Counted from the stretch's first letter, positions 9,167 to 18,403 are shown. The stretch: 64,000 bases of DNA from Anaeromicropila populeti (GCF_900112775.1 NZ_FOYZ01000005.1:62001-126000); one strand, 5' to 3'. Numbers and translations: made by a program. The notes: generated from the letters alone by a model not told the origin.

Positions 9167-10053
9167 TGAATACGAAAAGAATGCGGAATATTACAGAAAA
9201 TAGTATGAGATTAGTGTTTCTGACTTGTGCAATGATAAGTGTAATAAGCGTACTATCCATTATAGCATTTGTTTTCTACAAGGGACTTTCTCCCTTTGTA
9301 GGAAACAATGCTTATTCCTTTTGGAAATTTATTTCCGGTACCAAGTGGGATCCGAATAATGAGATGTATGGGATTCTTTACATGATTGTTGCATCAATTT
9401 TGGGGACATTGGGTGCAGTTGCAATTGGTGTTCCAGTGGGACTTATGACAGCAGTTTTTATTGCAGAAATTGCACCAGAATGGATTGTAAAAATAGTCAG
9501 ACCAGCAATTGAATTATTGGCAGGCATTCCATCCGTTATATTTGGAGCATTTGGATTAGGCGTTATTGTTCCTTTTATTGATAAAATATCACCTAGGCCT
9601 TATGGACAGTCATTGTTTGCTGTTATTTGTGTTTTGACACTTATGATTTTACCTAATATTATTGCATTATCCGAAAATGCAATTCGAACTGTGCCAAAAT
9701 CATACAGAGAAGCATCGTTGGGGCTTGGAGCAACCAAGATGCAGACTATTTTTTCTAGCGTAATTCCAGCAGCAAAGTCGGGAATTTTATCTGCAACTGT
9801 ACTTGGAATTGGACGGGCAATTGGTGAAACCATGGCAGTTATGATGATAGCTGGAAATCCAATAGGAGGAATCCCACTTAGTATTTGGGATAAGGTAAGA
9901 CCTCTTACAACGAATATTGCAATGGAAATGAGTTATGCTTCTGGAAGGCATCAGGAAATGTTATTCGCAACAGGTGTCATCCTGTTCATTTTTATTATGT
10001 TGGTAAATATTACGTTAATTAGGCTTACAAGTGGGGAAAAAAAGGTAGAGTAG
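9166..10053 (+). CDS. pstC: phosphate ABC transporter permease PstC
   Basis: 295 residues with about six membrane helices. The binding-protein-dependent transport motif is clear at SYREASLGLGATKMQTIFSSVIP, where the EAA loop docks on the ATPase, and helix segments such as AIELLAGIPSVIFGAFGLGVI are typical of PstC. It forms the channel with PstA for phosphate import. Its start overlaps the pstS stop (TAATG), and pstA begins 13 bases after its own stop. Nothing unusual in length or motifs. Confidence 0.96.
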   Translation: MNTKRMRNITENSMRLVFLTCAMISVISVLSIIAFVFYKGLSPFVGNNAYSFWKFISGTKWDPNNEMYGILYMIVASILGTLGAVAIGVPVGLMTAVFIAEIAPEWIVKIVRPAIELLAGIPSVIFGAFGLGVIVPFIDKISPRPYGQSLFAVICVLTLMILPNIIALSENAIRTVPKSYREASLGLGATKMQTIFSSVIPAAKSGILSATVLGIGRAIGETMAVMMIAGNPIGGIPLSIWDKVRPLTTNIAMEMSYASGRHQEMLFATGVILFIFIMLVNITLIRLTSGEKKVE

Positions 10054-10066
10054 GAAGGACGATAAA

Positions 10067-11215
10067 ATGAAAAAGGATGGAATTTTATATGCATGCGTAT
10101 ATTTATCAGCAGCTTTTACCGTTTCAATATTGGTGTTCATTATTGGTTTTATTCTATATAAGGGACTAGGAAATTTAAATCTGAGTTTTCTGACTAACAT
10201 GTGGGAAGACAAAACAACTTTTGTAGTGGTTTCTGAAAATGAGGGAATAGATGAAGAAACTATTTCAGAGGGATTAAATTCATGGGAAATAAAATCTCTT
10301 GGAATTGTAATTGAAATGAATGAAGAAGGAAATGCAGTTATTAAACAGATTGCTAAAAATTCTCCGTTTAAAAAAGCTAGAAATCTGCAAAATAATTTAT
10401 ATCCATTAAAGAAATCGGATTTGATTACCAAGGTGGGAAGCACCAGAATAGAAGATATGAGTCTTAGTGAGGCTGTTTCTGCAATCAGTCAGGAGTTTGC
10501 AGCCAGCAGTGAAGCAATCAGGGTTAAAGCAGTAAGACCAGGCGGCGGTATTTTGCCTATGTGTGTTACCACTTTTTATATGATATTTTTATCAATTGGT
10601 ATTTCCGCACCAATAGGAATTTTATCGGCTGTTTATCTGAATGAATATGCAAAAGCAGGAAGATTATTGCGGATTATCCGGTTTGCCATTCAAAATCTGG
10701 CAGGAATTCCATCCATTATTTATGGTCTTTTTGGTATGATGTTTTTTGTACAAATACTTAAAATGCAATACTCAGTTCTGGCAGGTGCTATGACCATTGC
10801 TATCATATTGCTGCCAACCATTATATCAACCACAGAGGAAGCATTAAAGGCAATTCCTAACACATATCGAGAGTCTTCCTTAGGATTAGGAGCAACAAAA
10901 TTACAGACTATTTTTAAGGTGATTTTGCCTAATGCCATACAGGGAATTCTAGTAGCTGTTATATTAAGCATCGGCAGGGTTGTAGGAGAGTCAGCAGCAC
11001 TGATTTTAACTGCGGGAACGGTTGCACAAATTCCAACTGCCTTAACAGGTACATCGGCGGGTGGCTCCACACTTACCGTTAAATTGTACTGGATAATAAA
11101 AGAGACAGGTGATTTATCAGCTGCTTGTTCCATTGCAATTATTATTATTGGAATTATTATTCTTTTAAATATTGGCTCAAAGCTTATTACGCGGCATTTT
11201 CTGATTAAAAAATAA
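10067..11215 (+). CDS. pstA: phosphate ABC transporter permease PstA with inserted PDZ-like domain
   Basis: 382 residues, about 90 longer than ordinary PstA. After the first membrane helix (about residues 8-32) there is an extra extracytoplasmic segment, residues about 45-165, whose core (about 74-160) reads like a PDZ domain: LGIVIEMNEEG, VIKQIAKNSPFKKA, LKKSDLITKVGSTRIEDMSLSEAVSAI, IRVKAVRPGG. The remaining helices and the EAA loop TYRESSLGLGATKLQTIF are standard PstA. It pairs with PstC as the phosphate channel. The PDZ-like insert faces outward and could sense or dock an extracellular peptide tail or PstS; that role is inference. The start is ATG 10067 after GGAAGGA. Confidence 0.94.
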   Translation: MKKDGILYACVYLSAAFTVSILVFIIGFILYKGLGNLNLSFLTNMWEDKTTFVVVSENEGIDEETISEGLNSWEIKSLGIVIEMNEEGNAVIKQIAKNSPFKKARNLQNNLYPLKKSDLITKVGSTRIEDMSLSEAVSAISQEFAASSEAIRVKAVRPGGGILPMCVTTFYMIFLSIGISAPIGILSAVYLNEYAKAGRLLRIIRFAIQNLAGIPSIIYGLFGMMFFVQILKMQYSVLAGAMTIAIILLPTIISTTEEALKAIPNTYRESSLGLGATKLQTIFKVILPNAIQGILVAVILSIGRVVGESAALILTAGTVAQIPTALTGTSAGGSTLTVKLYWIIKETGDLSAACSIAIIIIGIIILLNIGSKLITRHFLIKK

Positions 11216-11230
11216 GGAGAAGATAAAGGT

Positions 11231-11992
11231 ATGGAGAACAAAATGGCAAAATTTTTGGTGGAAAAGCTGAATTTGCATTATGGAAAATTTCATGCATTGA
11301 AAGATGTGAGCATGGAAATTAAGGAGAAGGAAATAACAGCTTTTATTGGGCCTTCTGGGTGTGGAAAGTCTACTTTTCTAAAAACAATAAACAGAATGAA
11401 TGACCTTATAGAGGGAGTTAGAATAGACGGAAAAATTTTATTAGATGGAGAAGACATTTATGATGGCTATGATGTCATTCAATTAAGAACACGGGTGGGA
11501 ATGGTTTTTCAGCAGCCAAATCCATTTCCTATGACAATATATGATAATGTGGCATATGGACCTAGAATACATGGAATAAAAAAGAAAAGCATTTTGGATG
11601 AGATTGTGGAAAGAAGCTTACGGCAGGCAGCAATCTGGGATGAAGTAAAGGATAAGTTGAAGAAAAACGCCCAGTCTGTTTCAGGTGGGCAGCAGCAGAG
11701 AATTTGTATTGCCAGAACACTGGCGGTAGAACCAGAAGTGATTTTAATGGATGAACCAACCTCTGCATTAGATCCAATTTCGACTTTAAAAATCGAAGAT
11801 TTGGCAGTGGAATTGAAAAATAATTATACAATTATTATTGTAACTCATAATATGCAGCAGGCAAGCAGAATATCGGATAAAACGGCGTTTTTCCTGACAG
11901 GTGAAGTAATAGAGTATGGAGAAACAGAACAGATATTTAACAATCCGGTGAATCAGAAGACAGAGGATTATATTACAGGAAGATTTGGATGA
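11231..11992 (+). CDS. pstB: phosphate ABC transporter ATP-binding protein PstB
   Basis: 253 residues. Walker A is GPSGCGKST, the Q-loop is [16 protein letters not shown] (the PNPFP signature typical of PstB), the ABC signature is SVSGGQQQR, Walker B is [13 protein letters not shown], and the switch His is in VTHNMQQA. It powers phosphate uptake by PstCA. AAGGAGA lies 11 bases before ATG 11231; ATG 11243 is an alternative start giving four fewer residues. phoU follows after 76 bases. Confidence 0.97.
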   Translation: MENKMAKFLVEKLNLHYGKFHALKDVSMEIKEKEITAFIGPSGCGKSTFLKTINRMNDLIEGVRIDGKILLDGEDIYDGYDVIQLRTRVGMVFQQPNPFPMTIYDNVAYGPRIHGIKKKSILDEIVERSLRQAAIWDEVKDKLKKNAQSVSGGQQQRICIARTLAVEPEVILMDEPTSALDPISTLKIEDLAVELKNNYTIIIVTHNMQQASRISDKTAFFLTGEVIEYGETEQIFNNPVNQKTEDYITGRFG

Positions 11993-12068
11993 TGTAAATT
12001 AGAAAATTTATAATATAAATATAGATAACAGGTAGTAAAAATGATAAAATTGGGAGTGATTAAACAAT

Positions 12069-12734
12069 ATGACAAGACAATTTTTTTTAAAAGAATTAGA
12101 AGAGTTGAATCAAAATGTAATCAAGATGGGCAGCATTTTAGAAATATCATTAAATGAAATGATTCTTTCGCTGGAACATATAGACATTGATTTGGCTAAG
12201 AAAATTATTATCCGGGATGATGACATTGATTTGCTGGAACAACATATTGAAAGAGAATGTATTAATCTAATTGCAAAGCAGCAGCCATTAGCAGGTGATT
12301 TGCGTAATATAACTTCTATTATGAAAATTATCACAGATATTGAACGGATTGCGGATCATTGTTCAGATATTTCGGAGTATATTATTACTTTGCACAGACT
12401 GGAGCGTATTAAGGCACCTAAGGGGCTGTCCCATATGATTGAAACTATGAAGCATATGGTTGTGGATACAATAGATAGCTTTGTCAATCATGATTTGGAG
12501 AAGGCAACAGCAGTTATTGTAATGGATGATGAGGTAGATGAAAGCTTTCGACTGCTCAGTATTGAACTGACGGAAATGATGCAGAAGGATCAGGAGATTA
12601 TACCACAAGGTGTTGCGTATTTAATGATTATAAAGTATTTGGAGAGAATGGCAGATCATTCTACCAATATTGCGGAATGGATTAAGTTTATTGTAACAGG
12701 TCAATTTGTAACGGCCAAAAATGATATGTTATAA
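12069..12734 (+). CDS. phoU: phosphate signalling regulator PhoU
   Basis: 221 residues made of two three-helix PhoU repeats. The metal-binding motifs are visible: DIERIADHCSDISEY in the first repeat and YLERMADHSTNIAEW in the second. PhoU links the Pst transporter to the PhoR kinase and represses the pathway when phosphate is plentiful. Its position between pstB and the phoB-phoR pair supports that role. Length is normal. Confidence 0.95.
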   Translation: MTRQFFLKELEELNQNVIKMGSILEISLNEMILSLEHIDIDLAKKIIIRDDDIDLLEQHIERECINLIAKQQPLAGDLRNITSIMKIITDIERIADHCSDISEYIITLHRLERIKAPKGLSHMIETMKHMVVDTIDSFVNHDLEKATAVIVMDDEVDESFRLLSIELTEMMQKDQEIIPQGVAYLMIIKYLERMADHSTNIAEWIKFIVTGQFVTAKNDML

Positions 12735-12764
12735 GTGGAAGTAAGATAGAACTGGAGGATAGAT

Positions 12765-13472
12765 ATGAGTAATAAGGTGATATTAACTGTAGATGATGAA
12801 GAACACATTTTAGAGTTAATCGGTTACAACTTGATAGGTGCAGGGTATCAGGTAGAAAAAGCGGATACAGGAGAGGAAGCACTGGAAATACTGAATCAAA
12901 AGCAAGTGGACCTTGTTATTCTGGACTGGATGCTTCCTGGAATCGATGGTATTGAAGTTTTACAGAAAATCAGAAACCATGACAGCCATAAAAATCTTCC
13001 GGTTATTCTTCTTACCGCAAAGGGAGACGAAATCAGTAAGGTGGTAGGGCTGGAGATCGGCGCCGATGACTATATCGCAAAGCCCTTCGGAGTTCATGAG
13101 CTTCTTGCAAGGGTAAAGGCATTACTGCGGCGTGTAGAGAGGGAAGACTTACCAGCACAGGATAAGGATGAACTGCTGCTATTTAAAAATATAGCGATTA
13201 ATCGACAAAAGCGGGTAGTTACAGTAAATAATGAGCCCATTGAGTTGTCTTATAAAGAGTTTGAATTGCTGTATCTTTTAATAAAAAACCGAGGAATTGT
13301 CTTTTCAAGAGACTCTCTGCTAGAAAAGGTGTGGGGATATGATTATATTGGAGAAACAAGAACGGTGGATGTGCATATCCGGAATTTGAGAAAGAAAATT
13401 GAGGAAGATGATACAAAACCTATACTAATAAAGACAGTTCGTGGAGTTGGATATAAATTTGCTGAAAAATAA
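12765..13472 (+). CDS. phoB: PhoB/PhoP-family phosphate response regulator
   Basis: 235 residues: receiver domain (DDE near residue 9, phosphoacceptor Asp in LVILDWMLPG, Lys in YIAKPFGVHEL) and an OmpR/PhoB winged helix (PIELSYKEFELLYLLIKN, SLLEKVWGYDYIGETRTVDVHIRNLRKKI). It binds TTAACA-type repeats when phosphorylated, and a matching PHO box lies ahead of pstS. It is followed after 18 bases by its kinase gene. The equivalent Bacillus gene is named phoP. Confidence 0.93.
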   Translation: MSNKVILTVDDEEHILELIGYNLIGAGYQVEKADTGEEALEILNQKQVDLVILDWMLPGIDGIEVLQKIRNHDSHKNLPVILLTAKGDEISKVVGLEIGADDYIAKPFGVHELLARVKALLRRVEREDLPAQDKDELLLFKNIAINRQKRVVTVNNEPIELSYKEFELLYLLIKNRGIVFSRDSLLEKVWGYDYIGETRTVDVHIRNLRKKIEEDDTKPILIKTVRGVGYKFAEK

Positions 13473-13490
13473 TGATATGGGGAGGATGGT

Positions 13491-15227
13491 ATGCGGAAAA
13501 AGCTTATTGTTTCATATGTTGTATTAATTATCATTGCAATTGGGATATCAAGCTTGTCCTACTGGACAAAGGAATATGAATATCTGAATGAAAAAAGCAG
13601 TGAGTACTATTTACTACAGGCCAAATTATTAGGCGATGTGTTGGAAAATTCCAACATTTCTGACGAAAAAGATTATAAAGACTTTGTCCAAAGATATGCG
13701 AAAGAGTATCAGATACGTATTACCTTAATAAGCAGAGATGGTAGTGTTGTTGCGGATAGTGATAAAGAACAGCTTGAAAATCATGGAAGTCGTGAAGAGG
13801 TAGTAAAAGCGTTACGAGGGGAAAGTGTAACCGTTACAAGGTATTCTAAAACGATGCAGCAGGATTATTCCTATAGTGCAGTTCCGATTACGACAGAAAA
13901 TTTTCAAGGTGTCATGAGAATCTCATTGCCCCTATCGGATCTAAAAAAACTTAACGAGGACTTTGCGGGAGCTGTTAGCAGAAATATTTTTGTTTGTCTT
14001 TTAATAGCAGTAATTTTAGCAGTTGTATTTACACGATTTATAAGTAATCCTATTGTAGAGGTAACAAAGGCTGCTGAGAAAATTTCCAATGGAAGTTATG
14101 GTATAAAAATATATACAAGAGAAAAATCTGAGTTAGGACGGCTGGCCTCTTCCTTTAATGTGATGTCAGAAAATCTAGAAAAAAGCATTACAGGATTAAC
14201 CCAGAGAAATATTGAACTGGAAGCTATGCTGAGAAGTATGAATTCATCTGTAGTAGCAATTGATGAAGATAATGTGATTCTATTTTATAATGAAGCATTT
14301 GCAAAGCTTAGCGGCAAAAGTGAAAATTTGAGAAAGCAATATTTGTATAATGTATTTCGAAGTGGAGTTATCTTTCAAGTTTTAGATGCTGTGAAAGAGA
14401 AGAAAGAAACCGTTGTGGAAGAAGGATGTTTTCTAACCGATACAGAAGATCAGGATCGCCTGCTGAGAATTACTGGTACGCCACTTTGCAAGGCGGATGG
14501 TGAAATTCTGGGTATTCTGTTTATCATGGAGGATATTACGCAGATTAAAAAGCTTGAGACGATTCGTTCTGATTTTGTTTCTAATGTTACTCATGAGCTA
14601 AAAACCCCATTGACATCCATCAGAGGATTTATTGATACCCTGAAAAACGGAGCTATCAGTGATCCAGCAGCAGCAGCCAGGTTTTTAGATATTATTGATA
14701 TTGAAGCGGATCGTCTTTATTCTCTTATTCAGGACATTTTAACATTGTCTGAGATCGAACAAAAAAAGGAGTATGTGCTAGTTCCGGTAAATGTGAATGA
14801 GTGCATACAAGAGGTAATTAATTTACTAAATGGAAACAAAAAGGAGCAGGTTGTACTAATTTACGAACCTGTGCCATATGTGAAACCGTTTATGTGCAAT
14901 CCAATCCGACTGAGACAACTGATTATTAATCTTCTGGATAATGCCATGAAGTATACGGAAGAAGGCACAATCCAGATTTTCTGCTGGGAAAAGGAAAATG
15001 TTCTGAATATTAAAATTGCAGATACAGGAATCGGCATGCAGAAGGAACATTTGTCCAGGATCTTTGAGCGGTTTTACAGAGTGGACAAAGGACGTTCCAG
15101 AAAGCAGGGAGGTACAGGTCTTGGATTATCCATTGTAAAGCATATTGTAGAACTTTATGGCGGCAATATTATAGTGGAAAGTGAAAAAGATAAGGGAACC
15201 ACATTTTTAATTAAATTGCCTTATTAA
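13491..15227 (+). CDS. phoR: PhoR-type sensor histidine kinase with PAS domain
   Basis: 578 residues. It has a transmembrane helix near 5-24, an extracytoplasmic domain to about 160, a second helix near 165-183, a HAMP domain (FISNPIVEVTKAAEKI), a PAS domain (about 245-345), then HisKA with phosphoacceptor His in VTHELKTPLTSIRGF and an HATPase domain with N box LLDNAMKYTEEG and G boxes DTGIGM and GGTGLGLSIVKHI. The layout is that of Bacillus PhoR. Adjacent phoU and phoB strongly support phosphate sensing. The stop is 1 base from the end of the convergent membrane-protein gene. Confidence 0.92.
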   Translation: MRKKLIVSYVVLIIIAIGISSLSYWTKEYEYLNEKSSEYYLLQAKLLGDVLENSNISDEKDYKDFVQRYAKEYQIRITLISRDGSVVADSDKEQLENHGSREEVVKALRGESVTVTRYSKTMQQDYSYSAVPITTENFQGVMRISLPLSDLKKLNEDFAGAVSRNIFVCLLIAVILAVVFTRFISNPIVEVTKAAEKISNGSYGIKIYTREKSELGRLASSFNVMSENLEKSITGLTQRNIELEAMLRSMNSSVVAIDEDNVILFYNEAFAKLSGKSENLRKQYLYNVFRSGVIFQVLDAVKEKKETVVEEGCFLTDTEDQDRLLRITGTPLCKADGEILGILFIMEDITQIKKLETIRSDFVSNVTHELKTPLTSIRGFIDTLKNGAISDPAAAARFLDIIDIEADRLYSLIQDILTLSEIEQKKEYVLVPVNVNECIQEVINLLNGNKKEQVVLIYEPVPYVKPFMCNPIRLRQLIINLLDNAMKYTEEGTIQIFCWEKENVLNIKIADTGIGMQKEHLSRIFERFYRVDKGRSRKQGGTGLGLSIVKHIVELYGGNIIVESEKDKGTTFLIKLPY

Positions 15228-15228
15228 A

Positions 15229-15918
15229 TTATAAACGTGCAGATTTTCTTTCATTGTGCCGGTATACTAAAAACAGAACAGTGCTTCCTAGAAATACAAA
15301 AAAGATTATCACAAGGGCACAGTGAAGGAAAAAAGTATTTGGAAGCATTAGTATAATAGGATCGGTAGCTGGGTCAAATAACCAGTAATCGTTCCGAAAG
15401 AATAATTTATGAAAGAGTTCGAAAGCCTGTTCAAAATTTAAGGCACAGCCAGCACCGACCAGTAAAGGGAGCACCAGGGTTGTAATAGAAGATACCAGTA
15501 AGTATCGGTTGCTCTTTTGTTTTCGAAATCCACGGATGGATTTCTGATGGGAATGCTTTGTTAATAGAATGAGAAAAAGTGCAGCAAAACATAGAATGCC
15601 ACAGTAAAAGAAAAAATTAAAAATGTTTTTTACTTCTGCAAAATGAATGGTAGCATTTACTGACTGGGGAATGGAAGGAAAATCCAATTCTCCACTGTAA
15701 AAAGGTGAGCAGTAGTCAATCAGTGTATCATAGTTTTCAAGAATGACCGCTTTTTCAAAGCCACTGTATTCCTCAATATGCAAGTAATCCACATCCCAGT
15801 AATAGAGTGGTCTGAAGTGAACAGACAAATATACTCCTATTGAAATAAAAAGTAATGTAAATAGAAGTCCAATTAAAAAGTCAGAAAGTGCAATTGTTAA
15901 CCTTTTCGTTTTTTTCAT
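15229..15918 (-). CDS. TIGR01906/DUF1461 membrane protein, Lit-like
   Basis: 229 residues with four predicted membrane helices (about 10-32, 100-120, 138-160, 195-220). The pattern IHFAEVKNIFNFFF after an extracellular segment with paired tyrosines, then ELFHKLFFRNDYWLFDP, fits the TIGR01906/DUF1461 family, to which the lipoprotein intramolecular transacylase Lit of Firmicutes belongs to my knowledge. His92 and His170 would be the two conserved histidines. If it is a true Lit it would migrate an acyl chain on diacylated lipoproteins to make lyso-form lipoproteins; many family members have no tested function. Transcribed alone, convergent with phoR. Confidence 0.7.
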   Translation of the reverse strand: MKKTKRLTIALSDFLIGLLFTLLFISIGVYLSVHFRPLYYWDVDYLHIEEYSGFEKAVILENYDTLIDYCSPFYSGELDFPSIPQSVNATIHFAEVKNIFNFFFYCGILCFAALFLILLTKHSHQKSIRGFRKQKSNRYLLVSSITTLVLPLLVGAGCALNFEQAFELFHKLFFRNDYWLFDPATDPIILMLPNTFFLHCALVIIFFVFLGSTVLFLVYRHNERKSARL

Positions 15919-16068
15919 AAGAAATCTCCTGTTTTATAATATGTTTAATTCCATATTTAGTATTATATAGAATTTTCATGAAAAGTAAATGTGTTTTTAG
16001 TATGAAGTCTATTAGAATAGATTATTCAGTTTATGGAAACAATTGATAACAGTAGTACGGAGGGTGTT

Positions 16069-16479
16069 ATGGTGAAAGAAAGCAGACTAAGCAAATTTTA
16101 TAAAGACATAGCAGAAAAAGTAGATTCTATTATACCAGTAGAGTGGAGCCAGCTTGCCGTATATGCTGAAATAGAAGAGAAGGCATCCGTCAGTTTTTAC
16201 TTTTATAGTACTTACGATAGTAAAATATATGAATGCTATAGTATTCCAAAGGAATTTGGAGTAAGTGAAGAGGAGTATCAAAGTATTATGGAAGATTTGC
16301 TGGATTTAAACAGTTCCATGAGAGAAGAGTTTATAGAAGAAGAGGAAAAACCATTTACTAAGTATGTTTTTTTGTTAGACTCAAAATGGAATTATAAAAT
16401 GGAATTTAAATATGCCAAGGATGATGAAGAAAGTAATTTGGAAAGGGTTTTATTATGGGAGTGGGAAGATTTTGATTAA
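16069..16479 (+). CDS. YezG-family immunity protein (DUF600-like), orphan
   Basis: 136 residues, soluble and acidic. The opening LSKFYKDIAEKVDSIIPVEWSQLAVYAEI, the central FYFYSTYDSKIYECYSIPKEFGVSEEEY and the closing W/Y-rich segment FLLDSKWNYKMEFKYAKDDE match the YezG (DUF600) immunity proteins that neutralise the nuclease domains of LXG/YeeF-type contact toxins. No toxin gene is adjacent: upstream is a membrane protein on the other strand, downstream is purH. The start is ATG 16069 (GGAGGG at 16059-16064, slightly close) or GTG 16072; an in-frame ATG at 16033 has no ribosome-binding site. It may protect against toxins of neighbouring cells. Confidence 0.72.
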   Translation: MVKESRLSKFYKDIAEKVDSIIPVEWSQLAVYAEIEEKASVSFYFYSTYDSKIYECYSIPKEFGVSEEEYQSIMEDLLDLNSSMREEFIEEEEKPFTKYVFLLDSKWNYKMEFKYAKDDEESNLERVLLWEWEDFD

Positions 16480-16504
16480 GATACGGAAAAAACTATTTTT
16501 AAGG

Positions 16505-16533
16505 TTGAAATCTGAAAAAAAGTGTTGTACACT
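16505..16533 (+). promoter_or_regulatory. sigma-A promoter of the purH transcript
   Basis: -35 TTGAAA (16505-16510), 17-base spacer, -10 TACACT (16528-16533). Transcription would begin near 16540, immediately before the riboswitch. Confidence 0.7.
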
Positions 16534-16544
16534 AAGAGCAGATG

Positions 16545-16625
16545 TCTATGCGACTGGCGGAATTAGTAGGTAAACTACAGGGAGCATAGAAGTGAACAAA
16601 GTCGGCCGCCTGGGCACCGTTTGGT
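16545..16625 (+). promoter_or_regulatory. ZTP (pfl) riboswitch controlling purH
   Basis: The conserved core is present: P1 TCTATGC (16545-16551) pairs with GCATAGA (16584-16590), enclosing GACTGGCGG and a small hairpin (GTAG/CTAC). After a linker comes GGCCGCCTGGGCA (16604-16616), whose CCGCC can form the pseudoknot with GGCGG (16556-16560). This arrangement is the ZTP/ZMP-sensing riboswitch. Its ligand ZMP (AICAR) is the substrate of the downstream purH product, so ligand binding should favour read-through into purH. Confidence 0.92.
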
Positions 16626-16668
16626 TCTTCTTTAGGAAAAGGAAGAAGATGGTACCAGGCGGTTTTTT
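16605..16668 (+). terminator. riboswitch expression-platform terminator
   Basis: GCCGCCTGG (16605-16613) pairs with CCAGGCGG (16655-16662), followed by TTTTTT (16663-16668). The 5' arm overlaps the riboswitch pseudoknot strand, so aptamer folding and terminator folding are mutually exclusive. An internal stem (TTCTTC with GAAGAA) extends the hairpin. Confidence 0.88.
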
Positions 16669-16711
16669 ATGTAATAGGAAATTGCAGGGTTAGAAGAAAA
16701 GGAGATTTAAG

Positions 16712-18283
16712 ATGAGAGCATTAGTTAGTGTTTCTGACAAAACAGGTATTGTAGAATTTGCAAAAGAATTAATTGACTTGGGAATTGAAATTATTTCAAC
16801 TGGTGGTACTTATAGTAAATTAAAGGAAGCAGGGCTGCCTGCAATTGAAATTTCTGAATTAACAGGATTTCCAGAGTGTCTGGATGGACGAGTAAAAACA
16901 CTTCATCCAATTGTACATGCTGGTTTACTTGCCATGAGAAGCAAGCCTGATCATATGAAGCAATTAGAAGAATTAAATATTGAGACTATTGATATTGTTG
17001 TGGTTAATTTGTATCCATTTAAGGCTACTATATTGAAAGATGGTGTGACACGAGAAGAGGCAGTAGAGAATATTGATATTGGTGGTCCTACTATGCTCCG
17101 TTCGGCAGCAAAAAATTACCAGGATGTTGCTGTGGTAGTAGATCCTACTGATTATGAAGCGGTAGTGAAGGAATTAAAAGAGAGCAACGAAGCAAAGGGA
17201 ACATTGGAAGTTACGCTGGATACTAAATTTTATTTGATGCAGAAAGTATTTATGCATACATCTAATTATGACACAATGATTGCAGATTACCTGAAAAAAC
17301 AAAGACAGGATTTTGATTTTCCAGAAACACTTACTATGACCTTTGAAAAGGTTCAGGACATGAGATATGGTGAAAATCCACACCAAAAAGCAGCGTTCTA
17401 TCGTGAAATTGGGAAAAAGCAAGGTTCCATTACAGATGCAGTTCAGTTAAATGGAAAAGAATTGTCTTTTAATAATATTAATGACACCAATGGCGCGTTA
17501 GAGCTTTTGAAGGAATTTACAGAAACGACAGTAGTTGCATGTAAACATGGAAATCCATGTGGTGTAGGCAGTGCTGAGAATTTATTAGAAGCTTGGAATA
17601 AGGCGTTTTCCGCAGATAAGGTATCTATCTATGGCGGTATTGTAGTAGCAAACCGTGAAATTACATTAGAGGTTGCAGAAGAAATAAAGCCAGTATTTTT
17701 AGAAGTGTTAGTTGCACCTTCTTATGAAAAGGAAGCTTTGGAATTATTACAGACTAAGAAGAATTTAAGAATTTTGGAATTAAAAGACATTGGGGTTCCA
17801 CAAAATGAAAATGCTTATGACATTAAGAAGGTAAATGGCGGACTGATTGTGCAAACAATTGACAGTAAGCTTTTGAACCAAGAAGAGTTAAAGGTTGTGA
17901 CGGAGCGTAAGCCTACAGAAAAAGAAATGGACGACATGCTATTTGCATGGAAAATAGTTAAGTTTGTTAAATCAAATGGAATTGCCATTGCTAAAGATAA
18001 GCAGTCAGTAGGAATTGGACCAGGTCAGGTGAATCGTGTCTGGGCAACGAAGCAGTGTTTTGAACATGCAGATGAGCTTATTGATGAAGAGGCAAAAAAA
18101 GGGAGTGTACTGGCATCGGATGCTTATTTTCCATTTGACGATTCTGTAGAGGCTGCACATCAGGCAGGTGTGACAGCAATTATTCAGCCAGGTGGTTCTA
18201 TTCGTGATGAGGATTCTATAAAAAAATGTAATGAATATGGAATTGCAATGGTGTTTACAGGTATGAGACACTTTAAACATTAA
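16712..18283 (+). CDS. purH: bifunctional AICAR transformylase/IMP cyclohydrolase
   Basis: 523 residues, last two steps of de novo IMP synthesis. The N-terminal MGS-like cyclohydrolase domain opens [19 protein letters not shown] and includes [10 protein letters not shown] and [16 protein letters not shown]. The transformylase domain carries [14 protein letters not shown] and [11 protein letters not shown] (Lys-His catalytic region), and [12 protein letters not shown] and [12 protein letters not shown] near the C-terminus. Length is normal for the family. The ribosome-binding site AAAAGGAG precedes ATG 16712. Expression is gated by the ZTP riboswitch and terminator just upstream; a strong terminator follows at 18316, so the gene is monocistronic. 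Confidence 0.97.
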   Translation: MRALVSVSDKTGIVEFAKELIDLGIEIISTGGTYSKLKEAGLPAIEISELTGFPECLDGRVKTLHPIVHAGLLAMRSKPDHMKQLEELNIETIDIVVVNLYPFKATILKDGVTREEAVENIDIGGPTMLRSAAKNYQDVAVVVDPTDYEAVVKELKESNEAKGTLEVTLDTKFYLMQKVFMHTSNYDTMIADYLKKQRQDFDFPETLTMTFEKVQDMRYGENPHQKAAFYREIGKKQGSITDAVQLNGKELSFNNINDTNGALELLKEFTETTVVACKHGNPCGVGSAENLLEAWNKAFSADKVSIYGGIVVANREITLEVAEEIKPVFLEVLVAPSYEKEALELLQTKKNLRILELKDIGVPQNENAYDIKKVNGGLIVQTIDSKLLNQEELKVVTERKPTEKEMDDMLFAWKIVKFVKSNGIAIAKDKQSVGIGPGQVNRVWATKQCFEHADELIDEEAKKGSVLASDAYFPFDDSVEAAHQAGVTAIIQPGGSIRDEDSIKKCNEYGIAMVFTGMRHFKH

Positions 18284-18315
18284 TAAAATAAAGACGGTGC
18301 CATAAGCCGCGCAGG

Positions 18316-18361
18316 AAGTCCTTGCAGTTGTTCTCTATTGTGCAGCTGCAGGGACTTTTTT
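18316..18361 (+). terminator. rho-independent terminator of purH
   Basis: AAGTCCTTGCAG (18316-18327) pairs with CTGCAGGGACTT (18346-18357), followed by a T-run to 18361. Confidence 0.85.
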
Positions 18362-18403
18362 ATGCGATAGGAAATTGCTACGCATTTCCTATCGCATAAA
18401 AAA
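18356..18403. repeat. 20-bp perfect inverted repeat overlapping the purH terminator tail
   Basis: T6 plus ATGCGATAGGAAAT (18356-18375) is the exact reverse complement of ATTTCCTATCGCAT plus A6 (18384-18403), with an 8-base loop. Its left arm extended to 18378 recurs with two differences at 16663-16685, again starting with a terminator T-run. It could act as a bidirectional hairpin or be a small dispersed repeat. Confidence 0.7.
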
